Source: JACVRW01 sp963757815
GTDB lineage: Bacteria > Actinomycetota > Thermoleophilia > Solirubrobacterales > Thermoleophilaceae
Assembly: GCA_963757815.1 (NCBI GenBank)
Contig: CAVWSN010000035.1
Coordinates: forward strand, 310,001-374,000
Length of the DNA: 64,000 nt
Direction: 5' to 3'
Both the position numbers and the translations under genes were made by a program. The notes under the pieces are model-generated. The model had not been told where the DNA came from and did not search any database. It was given only the letters and a program-made list of their open reading frames with translations. Shown piece by piece: positions 8,961 to 18,828 of this stretch; positions within the stretch are counted from its first letter, which is position 1, and every line of letters begins with the position of its first letter.

Positions 8961-9024
8961 GCTCCCCGAGGACGCAGGGAGCGGACAAGGCTCCGCCTGT
9001 CCGCGACCGAGGACGACGGGGAGC
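8961..9024. repeat. Large imperfect inverted repeat between ilvB and ilvH
   Basis: An outer arm GCTCCCCG (8961-8968) pairs with CGGGGAGC (9017-9024). An inner arm GCGGACA (8981-8987) plus GGC pairs with GCC plus TGTCCGC (8998-9004) around a three-base loop with one bulge. The word CGAGGACG is also directly repeated inside the two flanks. In the ilvBH transcript this would fold into a long stem with an internal loop. There is no T-run, so a classical terminator is unlikely; an RNA-stability or attenuation role is possible but inferred. Confidence 0.55.
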
Positions 9025-9044
9025 GAAGGTTTGCAGGCGGGTGA

Positions 9045-10721
9045 TCATCCGACCATGTCGCGCGCCGCCTGGCCCGCGGGGATCATCGGGTAGCAGTTCT
9101 CCTCGGGTGTCACGCGGACGTCCACGAGCACCGGGCCGTCCTCGGAGAGCGCGTCCTTGAAGGCGCCGACCAGCTCGCCCTTCTCGGTCACCTGCATGCC
9201 CTTGGCCCCGAAGGCCTCGGCGAGCTTGACCCAGTCGGGGCTCGTGCCCATCTTCACGGACGAGTAGCGCCGGTCCCAGAACAGCTCCTGCCACTGGCGC
9301 ACCATGCCGAGGTAGCCGTTGTTCATCAGGAACACCTTCACCGGGATGTCCTCGTCGACGCAGGTGGCGAGCTCCTGCACGGTCATGATCAGCGAGCCGT
9401 CGCCGGCCAGGCAGACCACGTGCTGGTCGGGCTGCGCGACCTTGGCGCCGAGCGCCGACGGCAGCCCGAAGCCCATCGTGCCGAGCCCGCCCGAGTTGAT
9501 CCACTGGCGCGGCCGCGTGAAGCCGTAGTACTGGGCCGCCCACATCTGGTGCTGGCCGACGTCGGACGTGACGATCGCCTGGCCGTCGGTGGCCTCGTAC
9601 ATCGCCTGGACCATGTACTGCGGCTTGATCTCGGCGTCGACGCTGTCCTCGTAGCCGAGCGGGTGCTTCTCCTGCCAGCCGCGGATGCGCGCGAGCCAGC
9701 CCTCGAGCCGGGCGCCGTCCGAGCCCAGGGCGCGGTACTCGGCGGTGAGCTTGGGGAGGATGTTCTTCGCGTCCCCCACGATCGGGATGTGGGCCGGCAC
9801 GTTCTTCGAGATCTCGGCCGGATCGATGTCGACGTGGATGAACTTCGCCCGCGGCGCGAACTCGGACAGCTTGCCCGTCACGCGGTCGTCGAAGCGGGCG
9901 CCGATCGCGACGATCAGGTCCGCCTCGTCCATGGCGTAGTTGGCGCTTCGCGTGCCGTGCATGCCGAGCATGCCGAGCCACTGCTCACTGTCGGCGGGGA
10001 ACGCCCCGAGCCCCATCAGCGTGCAGGTGACCGGGAACGCGTCCGAGAGGCAGAGCTCGCGGAACTCCTTGGCTGCCCCGGCATTGATGACCCCGCCGCC
10101 GCCGTAGATCACCGGCCGCCGCGAGTTCGCCAGCGCCTTGGCGGCCAGGCGGATCTGCTTCGTGTTGCCCTCGGTCGTCGGCTGGTAGCCGGGCAGGTGG
10201 ACCTTGTCGACCGGCTCGTACGGGATGTCCGCGCGCGAGAGGTCCTGGGGCACGTCGACCAGCACGGGGCCCGGCCTGCCGGTGCGCGCGATATGGAACG
10301 CCTCGTGGATCGCCTTTGGGATGTCGCGCGGGTCCTGGATCAGAATCGAGTGCTTGACGATCGGCATCGTGATGCCGGAGATGTCGGCCTCCTGGAAGCC
10401 GTCCGTGCCGATCAGCTCCGTGCGCACCTGCCCGGTGAGGAAGACGGTCGGAACGCTGTCCATCACCGCATCCGCGATGCAGGTGACGAGGTTGGTGGCT
10501 CCGGGCCCGCTCGTCGCGAGCGCCACGCCCACCTTGCCCGACGCCTTGGCGTAGCCCTCGGCCGCGTGGCCGGCGCCCTGCTCGTGACGGCACTGGACGT
10601 GCCGGATGCCGGCGTCGTAGAGCGCGTCGTAGGTCGGGAGGTTTGCGCCGCCGGGGATCCCGAATACGTGCTCGACGCCCTCGGCCTTGAGGCACTCCAT
10701 GATGGCGTCGACCGCTCGCAT
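9045..10721 (-). CDS. ilvB: Acetolactate synthase catalytic subunit
   Basis: A thiamine-diphosphate enzyme, 558 aa, forming acetolactate or acetohydroxybutyrate from pyruvate and 2-oxobutyrate. Motifs: VFGIPGGANLPTYDAL, the catalytic glutamate in CRHEQGAGHAAEGYAKASG, ATSGPGATNLVT, and the ThDP site GDGSLIMTVQEL with MNNGYLGMVRQWQ. ATG 10721 is preceded by AAGGAG about 11 bases upstream. The length and domain order (TPP_N, central, TPP_C) are complete. It is the first gene of ilvB-ilvH-menF; the 80-bp leader holds a perfect 16-bp palindrome. Confidence 0.96.
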   Translation of the reverse strand: MRAVDAIMECLKAEGVEHVFGIPGGANLPTYDALYDAGIRHVQCRHEQGAGHAAEGYAKASGKVGVALATSGPGATNLVTCIADAVMDSVPTVFLTGQVRTELIGTDGFQEADISGITMPIVKHSILIQDPRDIPKAIHEAFHIARTGRPGPVLVDVPQDLSRADIPYEPVDKVHLPGYQPTTEGNTKQIRLAAKALANSRRPVIYGGGGVINAGAAKEFRELCLSDAFPVTCTLMGLGAFPADSEQWLGMLGMHGTRSANYAMDEADLIVAIGARFDDRVTGKLSEFAPRAKFIHVDIDPAEISKNVPAHIPIVGDAKNILPKLTAEYRALGSDGARLEGWLARIRGWQEKHPLGYEDSVDAEIKPQYMVQAMYEATDGQAIVTSDVGQHQMWAAQYYGFTRPRQWINSGGLGTMGFGLPSALGAKVAQPDQHVVCLAGDGSLIMTVQELATCVDEDIPVKVFLMNNGYLGMVRQWQELFWDRRYSSVKMGTSPDWVKLAEAFGAKGMQVTEKGELVGAFKDALSEDGPVLVDVRVTPEENCYPMIPAGQAARDMVG

Positions 10722-10754
10722 TACGACACCGGCTCCTTGGGTTTGGGGACGGGA

Positions 10755-10770
10755 CTGGCCGCGCGGCCAG
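10755..10770. promoter_or_regulatory. Perfect 16-bp palindrome in the ilvB leader
   Basis: CTGGCCGCGCGGCCAG reads the same on both strands and lies 34-49 bases upstream of the ilvB start. It could be an operator for a dimeric regulator or an RNA hairpin. No T-box, specifier loop or Ile/Leu/Val-rich leader peptide was found in the short leader. The role is inferred. Confidence 0.4.
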
Positions 10771-10803
10771 AAGGAGGCCAGTGTAACAAGCGCTTTTCCG
10801 CGC

Positions 10804-11091
10804 TCAGACCGGGTTTCCGGCGGCCCGCTCCGGTTCGGGCTCCGGCTCCGGATAATCGAGATCGCGCCCGCAGCGCGTGCACACCTGGTCGCTCAGCGGG
10901 ACGACAGCGCCGCACTCCGGGCAGCTGCGGCGCGGCTCCCGCCGCTCGTCGCGCATCAGGAGCGCCGCGAGGATGCCGATGCCGGGCAGCGCGACGCCGA
11001 CCAGGAACCAGATGAAGATGGAGCCGCCCTTGAGCCGGCCGATGGCCGCCGTGGCGATGCCGAAGACCAGCGCGATGACGACGAACTCCAC
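10804..11091 (-). CDS. Small membrane protein with a zinc ribbon
   Basis: A 95-aa protein of unknown function. Two hydrophobic helices (residues about 2-18 and 25-45) are followed by a charged RDERREPRR linker, a zinc-ribbon CPECG...CTRCG (about 57-74) and an acidic Pro/Glu tail. The layout puts the ribbon on the cytoplasmic side. It resembles many small actinobacterial 'zinc ribbon' membrane proteins; no specific role can be given. It lies directly upstream of the ilvB leader on the same strand. Confidence 0.65.
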   Translation of the reverse strand: MEFVVIALVFGIATAAIGRLKGGSIFIWFLVGVALPGIGILAALLMRDERREPRRSCPECGAVVPLSDQVCTRCGRDLDYPEPEPEPERAAGNPV

Positions 11092-11107
11092 GGCGCGCAG
11101 CGACGGG

Positions 11108-11278
11108 TCAGAGGACCCGCAGCGCCCAGATCACGGCGATGACCGCGACGATTGCGACCAAGATGACTGCGATCCCCGCGACGAAGCCGATCACGATCTT
11201 GAACAGGATGTACGCCGCCACGACAAGCACCGCGACGGCGAGCACCTTGCGCGCGATATCCGAGAGTGCTTCTCCCAT
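11108..11278 (-). CDS. 56-aa single-helix or hairpin membrane protein
   Basis: A short frame starting ATG 11278 encodes MGEALSDIARKVLAVAVLVV and a continuous Val/Ile/Ala-rich segment, ending WALRVL before TGA at 11108. Nearly all of residues 12-53 are hydrophobic, enough for one long or two tight membrane helices with an FKI break in the middle. It lies 16 bp upstream of the zinc-ribbon membrane gene on the same strand, so the two are probably co-transcribed. Function unknown. Confidence 0.55.
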   Translation of the reverse strand: MGEALSDIARKVLAVAVLVVAAYILFKIVIGFVAGIAVILVAIVAVIAVIWALRVL

Positions 11279-11300
11279 ACCAAGGAGTCTGGCAGAGCGG

Positions 11301-12248
11301 TCAGAGAAGCCGCGCGGGGCGCGTCGGCACGTAGCGGTCGAGCCCCGGGAGCGGCACCGAGCTCATGACCCAGGCGGGCCAGTGAACGCGGAAACCAAGG
11401 CGGCGGAGGCGATCGAGCAGCCACCACGAGCTGGTGGTGCAGAAGACACCGAACGTCTCGGGCTCGCGCGCCTTCGCGACCCGGTCGAGCGCGGCGAGCA
11501 CCACCGGAACGAGGTCCTGGGCCGTCTCGCCCACTGCCGGGCCGATGTCTCCCTCCGAGCTGACCCAGCAGACGGCCTTAGCGGCGCCCGTGCTCTGGTC
11601 GAGGTAGGCGAGACAGCTGCGCGTGCGGCCGAAGAAATCCTGCAGGAGCGGCCGCTCGTGGCCCACGGCGTCGGGCTCGAGCCGTTTCCACTCGCGGATC
11701 GCCCGCTCGGGGGTGAGCGCGTGGACGCCGGGGTCCATGGCATCCACCTCGTGCGCTCGCTGCTCCAGGTACTGGTCGACCCGGTGGCGCATGTGCCAGT
11801 GCCCCGTAACAGGCATGACGCCGTACTCGGTGTAGAGCGTGAGGTCGACGGGCGTTCCGAGCGTGACGACGACACGGCCGAGCTCCGGCGTTGGTGAGTT
11901 GGGCCAGACCCGCTCGAGCAGCGACCGGCCGATGCCCCGCCCGGCGTGCGACGGCGCGACCCACAGCTCCGTCAGCTCGTCCATCACGCCGAACCGCGAC
12001 GAGCTCGTGTAGCCGACCATCTCATCCCCGTCATCGCAGATCCAGAACGCGCCGTCCGGCTGGGCGGCCACGAACTCGATGAACGGGCGCGCGCGCTCCC
12101 AGTCGCCGCGCAGCTCGTCATGATCGCGCCCTTCGTCCGGCCCGAGCAGTCCACGCGTGCGGCGGGACGCATCCCAGGCCGACTCGCCGAGCTCGAAGGC
12201 CGCGCGCAGGTCGCCCGGTCCGCCTTCGCGGAAGGTGAGCTCGCTCAC
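11301..12248 (-). CDS. GNAT-family acetyltransferase, two-domain
   Basis: A 315-aa protein. The N-terminal half is a clear GNAT fold with the acetyl-CoA loop ELWVAPSHAGRGIGRSLLERVW. The C-terminal half (from about residue 190) looks like a degenerate second GNAT domain, with SSWWLLDRLRRLGFRVHWP resembling the last helix and strand. GTG 12248 is chosen since homology-like sequence begins at SELTFREGGPGDLRAAFEL; the upstream continuation of the frame lies antisense to the next gene's tail and has shadow composition. The substrate is unknown. Confidence 0.8.
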   Translation of the reverse strand: MSELTFREGGPGDLRAAFELGESAWDASRRTRGLLGPDEGRDHDELRGDWERARPFIEFVAAQPDGAFWICDDGDEMVGYTSSSRFGVMDELTELWVAPSHAGRGIGRSLLERVWPNSPTPELGRVVVTLGTPVDLTLYTEYGVMPVTGHWHMRHRVDQYLEQRAHEVDAMDPGVHALTPERAIREWKRLEPDAVGHERPLLQDFFGRTRSCLAYLDQSTGAAKAVCWVSSEGDIGPAVGETAQDLVPVVLAALDRVAKAREPETFGVFCTTSSWWLLDRLRRLGFRVHWPAWVMSSVPLPGLDRYVPTRPARLL

Positions 12249-12259
12249 GGCATGCGAGG

Positions 12260-12895
12260 CTAACGCGCCGCCCGGCGCGCCGCCTTCAGGGCCGGCCGCA
12301 TCGCGACCGGGAGCCGGCGGCTGACGCGCCAGGGCGCGCCGGCGAAGGCATGGTTCGCCACGGTTGCGAAGCCCTCCTCGTCGACTCGCAGCGCGAGCAG
12401 GAGGTGCGCGATGCGGTCCGAGGGCGGCAGCTCGGGCTCGGTCGTCCGCACGCAGAAGCAGTGGACCCGGGAGCCGCCGGGGGTCACGAGCAGCGCACCC
12501 GCCTCGCTCACGAGCCACACGCCCAGCTCGCCGCGCTCGAGCGCCAGGCCCGTCGCGCGCTGGAGCTCGCGCTCCTCGTGTCCGAGCAAATCGCCGAGCA
12601 AACCCTGGGCGGCACGCTCCGCGCCTTCGTTGCGCGGGCCCTTGGGACGCACGACGCTCGCGCCCCGGAACGCGTACAGCTCGGGGATGATCCAGGCGTG
12701 CGCGATCGCCGCCAGCGCCACGGGCGCGGACAGCGGCTCGAGCCAGAGCATGCCGGCCCCCGCCGCCAGGAAGGGGACCGTGTAGAGCAGCGTCCAGGCG
12801 TGCCAGATCCGACCCCAGCGGCGCAGCCAGCCGGCATCGGTGCGCTGGCGCCAGGGAACCGCCGCCAGCTCGGGGAGCGCCTGGTTCGTGGCCAA
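12260..12895 (-). CDS. Hypothetical two-helix membrane protein
   Basis: A 211-aa protein. The basic N-terminus is followed by two hydrophobic segments (about residues 33-52 and 56-75), then a soluble domain with several charged helices, a Cys pair in VHCFCVRT and an Arg-rich end. No family was recognised. The start is TTG 12895, one base after the stop of the upstream 74-aa gene, so the two form an operon. The codon pattern is consistent with a real gene. Confidence 0.6.
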   Translation of the reverse strand: MATNQALPELAAVPWRQRTDAGWLRRWGRIWHAWTLLYTVPFLAAGAGMLWLEPLSAPVALAAIAHAWIIPELYAFRGASVVRPKGPRNEGAERAAQGLLGDLLGHEERELQRATGLALERGELGVWLVSEAGALLVTPGGSRVHCFCVRTTEPELPPSDRIAHLLLALRVDEEGFATVANHAFAGAPWRVSRRLPVAMRPALKAARRAAR

Positions 12896-12896
12896 G

Positions 12897-13121
12897 CTAG
12901 CCGCCGGCGATCGGGCGGCGCATGATCACGAGCTCCGCCTCGCGCGGCAGCTCGCGAACGTGGGTGGCCTTGCCGGGCCCGTCCGGGACCGTCCCGATGT
13001 AGCCGCGTCCCTGCTGCTCGCGGAACTCTGTCACCGCGGCCTCGAACGCGGCGTCATCGAGCTCGGTCCACTCGGCGAGGGTCGTGTGCCCGCTGCCGTC
13101 CATCCGGATGAGTCGCGCCAT
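12897..13121 (-). CDS. Conserved small hypothetical protein (74 aa)
   Basis: A small soluble protein starting MARLIRMDGSGHTTLAEW, with an acidic helix DDAAFEAAVTEFREQQ and ending REAELVIMRRPIAGG. I recognise this as a recurring actinobacterial small-protein pattern but know no function for it. ATG 13121 has AGGAGGA close upstream, a strong ribosome binding site. It is co-directional and nearly contiguous with the following membrane protein gene. Confidence 0.65.
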   Translation of the reverse strand: MARLIRMDGSGHTTLAEWTELDDAAFEAAVTEFREQQGRGYIGTVPDGPGKATHVRELPREAELVIMRRPIAGG

Positions 13122-13176
13122 CTCGGTCCTCCTCTCGAAAGCGTGACCGGATGGTACGACGCCGCGGCCGCGGCTC

Positions 13177-14615
<1,439 letters not shown>

Positions 14616-14619
<4 letters not shown>

Positions 14620-16016
14620 GGGAGCACCGGCACCCCCTCGAAGCCGATCGCCTGCTCGAGTGCGTAGGCCGCCTCGAGGATGCGGGCCTCGCTGAACGCC
14701 GGCCCGGCGATCTGGAAGCCGACCGGCAGGCCGTCCGAGAGCCCGGCCGGAATCGAGATCGCCGGCGTCCCCGCGAGCGGCATCGGCACGGTGAAGTAGT
14801 CGGACAGGTACATCGCGATCGGGTCGGCGGTGCGCTCGCCGAGCTTGAAGGCCACCGTCGGCGACGTGGGCGTCACGAGCAGGTCCACCTTCTCGAAGAC
14901 CGCGCGGAAGTCCTCGACGATCTTCGTGCGCACCTTCTGGGCCTTGCCGTAGTAGGCCTCGTAGTAGCCCGACGAGAGCGCGTAGGTGCCGATCATGATG
15001 CGCCGCTTGACCTCGTCCCCGAAGCCGTCGTGGCGGGTCCGTTCGTACATCGCCGTGAGGTCGCCGTTGCCCGGCGAGCGGGGCCCGTAGCGCACGCCGT
15101 CGTAGCGGGCCAGGTTCGCGCTCGCCTCCGCCGGCGCGATCACGTAGTAGGCGGACAGGCCGAGTCCGGCGCTCGGCATCTCGACCTCCTCGACGCTTCC
15201 GCCCAGCTCCTCGATCGTGGCGAGCGTGTCGCGCACCACGTCCGCGACGCCCGGCTCGAGCCCCTCCTCCTCGAGCCCCCAGACACCGAAGCGCCGGCCG
15301 TCGAGACGTTCGTCGCTCGGCAGTGGGATCTCGCCCGGAATTCCGAGCGAGGTCGAGTCGCAGGGATCGAGGCCCTGCAGGTGGCGCAGCATCAGCGCCG
15401 CGTCCGTGACGTCTCGTGTCAGCGGCCCGCACTGGTCGAGCGAGGAGGCGAAGGCGATCATGCCGTAGCGGGAAACGGCGCCGTATGTGGGCTTCATCCC
15501 GACGATGCCGCAGAGCGCGGCGGGCTGGCGGATCGAGCCGCCGGTGTCCGTGCCGATCGCCCAGGGTGCGCTCCCGGCCGCCACCGCCGCGGCACTGCCA
15601 CCGCTCGAGCCGCCCGGCACGCGCGTGCGGTCCCACGGGTTCTCGACCGGCCCGTAGCCCGAGTTCTCGTTGGACGAGCCCATCGCGAACTCGTCCTGGT
15701 TCGTCTTGCCGAGCACCGCGGCGCCGGCAGCCTGCAGGTTCCTCACGCTGGTGGCGGTGTAGGGCGGCCGGTAGCCCTCGAGGATCCGCGACCCGGCGGA
15801 GCTCGGCACCCCCTGGACGCAGAAGAGGTCCTTGGCGGCGAACGGGGGCAGCTCGCCGGCCTCCGGGGGCGGCTCGTCGGCCACCCAGAGGTAGGCGCCG
15901 AGATCGTCGGCGGCGGCGCGCCCGCGCCAGAACTCGAAGACCTCGGCCGGCGAGGCCTCGCCCTTCCGGACGAGCTCGGCCTGCTGGGCGGCGGTCATGG
16001 TGAGCAGGTCTGTCAC
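14616..16016 (-). CDS. gatA: Asp/Glu-tRNA amidotransferase subunit A
   Basis: An amidase-signature protein, 466 aa, that releases ammonia from glutamine. The Ser-cisSer-Lys triad is visible: Lys in FAAKDLFCVQG, and the Gly/Ser-rich core PGGSSGGSAAAVAAG followed by GTDTGGSIRQPAALCG. It ends AYALEQAIGFEGVPVLP. It has four-base ATGA overlaps with gatC upstream and gatB downstream. Confidence 0.97.
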
Positions 16017-16306
16017 GTGGAGACCTGGCCGGGGGTGGGTACCCGGAATCCGCCGTCGGCGGCGTCCGGGGCCTGCTCGAGCGCCCGCTCCTTCGGCAGG
16101 CTCGGGCGCGGCACGTCCTCGCGCAGCACGTTCTGGAGCTCGACCACATGCGACGTCGGCTCGACGCCCTCCAGTTCGAGCCGGTCCATCTGCTCGACGT
16201 ACTCCACGATCTTGGACAGCTCGGGCGCGAGCCGGTCGATCTCCTCGTCGGAGAACGAGAGCCGCGCGAGCTTCGCCACGTGGAGCACCTGTTCGCGCTC
16301 GATCAT
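16013..16306 (-). CDS. gatC: Asp/Glu-tRNA amidotransferase subunit C
   Basis: 97 aa, the small subunit that wraps around GatA and stabilises GatAB. Sequence features: HVAKLARLSFSDEEIDRLAPEL, ILxYV-type helix IVEYVEQMDRLELEGVEPTS, and LREDVPRPSL near the end. Four-base overlaps link it with the upstream membrane protein gene and with gatA. Confidence 0.95.
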   Translation of the reverse strand: MIEREQVLHVAKLARLSFSDEEIDRLAPELSKIVEYVEQMDRLELEGVEPTSHVVELQNVLREDVPRPSLPKERALEQAPDAADGGFRVPTPGQVST

Positions 16307-16806
16307 CGGCGCGATTCTAGGTCCGACGCCGGGATGGCCTCGAGCTCACGGGGAGGCGGGGCGGGGCGGCCGCTCAAATCGGTGTGCCGGCCGGGCCGCG
16401 AGGGGCGCTCGTCGCGCATCGCGACGAGCGCGCCGGCCGCAATCCCGACGGCCCCGGCCAGCCCGAGCCAGAGGCCCCATTCACGCGCGCCCGCGCCGTC
16501 GGGAAGGTCGACCACGCGGACGAGCACGAGCACGACCGCGACGAGGCCGGCGAGCGCGACGAACGTGTTGAGCGCGAGCGGGACGGCCGGCAGCCGCTGG
16601 GCCGCCGTGATCACGAGCAGCGCAACCGCCGACGCGGCGATCAGCGCGAGGACGATGTCGAGCAGCGCGAGCGACTCCCAGCCGCTTGCATCAGGCGGGC
16701 CGCCCTCCGTGGAGCTGCCGTACCAGGGCAGGAACAGCGACAGAAGCAGGCAGATGCCGGAGCCCGCCGTGATCCATTCGCCGGCGCGAAGCCTTCGCAT
16801 GTCCAT
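16303..16806 (-). CDS. Four-helix membrane protein at the head of the gat operon
   Basis: A 167-aa hypothetical protein with about four hydrophobic segments (residues about 14-30, 45-66, 76-98, 108-130) and a charged cytoplasmic tail rich in Arg and Pro. The first loop after LFLPWYGSS suggests the actinobacterial 'LPWY' membrane family. ATG 16806 is used; ATG 16800 is equally possible. The gene overlaps gatC by four bases, so it is the first gene of the amidotransferase operon although no functional link is known. About 290 bp separate it from the divergent transporter; that gap holds no gene I can see. Confidence 0.65.
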   Translation of the reverse strand: MDMRRLRAGEWITAGSGICLLLSLFLPWYGSSTEGGPPDASGWESLALLDIVLALIAASAVALLVITAAQRLPAVPLALNTFVALAGLVAVVLVLVRVVDLPDGAGAREWGLWLGLAGAVGIAAGALVAMRDERPSRPGRHTDLSGRPAPPPRELEAIPASDLESRR

Positions 16807-17095
16807 CGGCTGGGCAGCGTAGCCCGCACGGCGTTTCCCGGCTCCGCCGGGCCCCCGGCGGCGGGGGAGCGCCGCAAGGGCCGACGGGCCGGGGCGCGCG
16901 GGATGCGCCTGCGAGGGAGTGGCGGCCCACGCGGCGGCTCGGACGGGGTTCGACAGCGGCCCGCCAGGTCCGCTCCATCCGAACTCGCCACGCAGGGTCC
17001 CACCAGGGAGGCCGCCGGCCTATGGGGTATTCCGGCGTCCCGGGGTTCGGTTATCCGTACGACCGCACAGCGGAGCGACAGCCATCATTCCCGTG

Positions 17096-18826
17096 ATGAG
17101 ATCCGCGGCCCTACGCCTGCCCGTGGCCGGCGTCGCCTTCCTGGCCCTGGCAGACACGGCCATCGTGGTGCTGGCCCTGCCGCCGATCCTCCGCGAGCTC
17201 GACACCGACGTGGCCGGGGTGGCCGCCGTCCTCGGCGTCTACGCCGTCGTGCTCGCGCTCGCGCTGCCCGCGGCGGAGTGGGTATGGCGACGGGTCGGCA
17301 CGCGCGCCGTGGGGATCTCGGGCGTTGCGCTGTTCGCGGGCGGATCGCTCGCCTGCGGGCTCGCCGACACGCTCGACGCGCTCCTCGTCGGCCGCGCGGT
17401 CCAGGCCGCCGGTGGCGCGGCGCTGCTCGTGAGCGCGTACGCGCTGCTCTCGGCGGAGGAATTCGGCCCGCGGCTCTGGCGACTCGCGGCACTACTTGGC
17501 ACCGCGGCCGGGCCGGCGATCGGCGGGGCGCTCACGCAGGCATTCGGCTGGCGCTCGATCTTCTTCCTCCAGGCGCCGGCGGCCCTCGTGGCGCTGCCGG
17601 GCTGCATCGGCGCCGGAGCCACGCCGGCCGAGAGCCGGGCGAGGATCGGCGGCGAGGAGCGCCCGCCGCGGCGGGGCCGGCGGGCCTGGCAGGAGGTGGA
17701 GGCGGAGGGTCTCGTGCGCCCGCGCTGGACCGTCGGGCGCGCGCTGGCGCTGGGGCTCGTCTCGGGCGCCATCGCAGCCGCCCTGTTCCTCACGGTGCTG
17801 CTCCTGATCAGCGGCTGGGGGATCGAGCCGCTCACCGCTGCGCTCGCCGTGACCGTGATGCCGCTCGCCGCCTTGGCCACATACCGCGTGCGCGGCCCCG
17901 CGGGCCCGCGCGCCGCGGGCGGGGCGCTGCTGGTGGCGGCCGGCAGCGCCGCGCTCGCGTTCGTGCCGACCGCGTCCGTCGCCTGGACGATCCTCCCCCA
18001 GGTCGCGGTCGGCGCCGGAATGGGGCTCGCGCTGCCGGCGCTCGGCGGGCGGCTCCTGCCGGAGCGCAGCGGCCGGGACGCCGCGGGGCTCCTCTCGATC
18101 CGCCACCTGGGCATCGCGCTCGCGCTCCTGATCCTCGCTCCGATCGCCCAGAACGAGCTCGACACGACCCTGGAAGAGACGCGCGAGCGCGGCGCCGCGA
18201 TCATCCTCGACGCGTCCATCGACCCGCGCGTGAAGCTCGACATCGCCCCCGAGCTCTCGGAGAGCGTCGAGACGGAGGATCCGCGCGGCGGCCTCGAGCA
18301 GGTGTTCGCCGACGCCCGCGGTGAGGTCGACGACGACGAGCTGACCGCCTATGACGAGCTCACCGAGCGGGCCGATGACGTGCTGGTGGCGGGTGTGAAC
18401 GACGGCTTCTCGACGGCGTTCCTGGTGGGCGCCGGCCTCGCCCTGCTCGCCGCCCTGATCCTGCTGCCGGCGGCGCTCGGCTACAGCCTCGTAGGCCTGC
18501 GCCCCGCTTTGGCGCTGGGGGCGGTCTGTGTGGCCGCACTGGGCGTCGGAGCGTACGCGCTGGCCGCCGACCGCGAGCGGCCGGAGGAGGTCGTGATCGC
18601 CAACCCTTGCGAGGACCGTGACAACCCCGGCAGCGGCGGCATCACGGGCTTCCTGCAGGACGCCGCGCTGGTGGCGGTCGACGAGGTGGCCTGCAAGGCC
18701 GGCTCGTCGCGCGAGGAGCTCGTGCTCGCGATGGTGGACAAGGACGCGGCGCGGGAATACGAACGGCGCTACGGCGTGGACCCGCGCTCTGTGACCGACC
18801 TCGCCGGCAGCGTGCTGCCCTTCTGA
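17096..18826 (+). CDS. MFS-type transporter with an extra C-terminal domain
   Basis: 576 aa. The N-terminal part is a major-facilitator drug-efflux-like protein (ADTAIVVLALPPILRELD, then a motif-C-like AAGPAIGGALTQAFGWRSIFFLQAP) with about 12-14 helices. A long acidic loop (about 365-430) separates the last two helices from the rest. After the final helix there is a ~75-residue region, IANPCEDRDNPGSGG to SREELVLAMVDKD, with two cysteines and ending VDPRSVTDLAGSVLPF, which is not part of standard MFS proteins. ATG 17096 is chosen over GTG 17093. The histidine kinase gene starts 2 bp after its stop, suggesting joint expression. Confidence 0.8.
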   Translation: MRSAALRLPVAGVAFLALADTAIVVLALPPILRELDTDVAGVAAVLGVYAVVLALALPAAEWVWRRVGTRAVGISGVALFAGGSLACGLADTLDALLVGRAVQAAGGAALLVSAYALLSAEEFGPRLWRLAALLGTAAGPAIGGALTQAFGWRSIFFLQAPAALVALPGCIGAGATPAESRARIGGEERPPRRGRRAWQEVEAEGLVRPRWTVGRALALGLVSGAIAAALFLTVLLLISGWGIEPLTAALAVTVMPLAALATYRVRGPAGPRAAGGALLVAAGSAALAFVPTASVAWTILPQVAVGAGMGLALPALGGRLLPERSGRDAAGLLSIRHLGIALALLILAPIAQNELDTTLEETRERGAAIILDASIDPRVKLDIAPELSESVETEDPRGGLEQVFADARGEVDDDELTAYDELTERADDVLVAGVNDGFSTAFLVGAGLALLAALILLPAALGYSLVGLRPALALGAVCVAALGVGAYALAADRERPEEVVIANPCEDRDNPGSGGITGFLQDAALVAVDEVACKAGSSREELVLAMVDKDAAREYERRYGVDPRSVTDLAGSVLPF

Positions 18827-18828
18827 GC

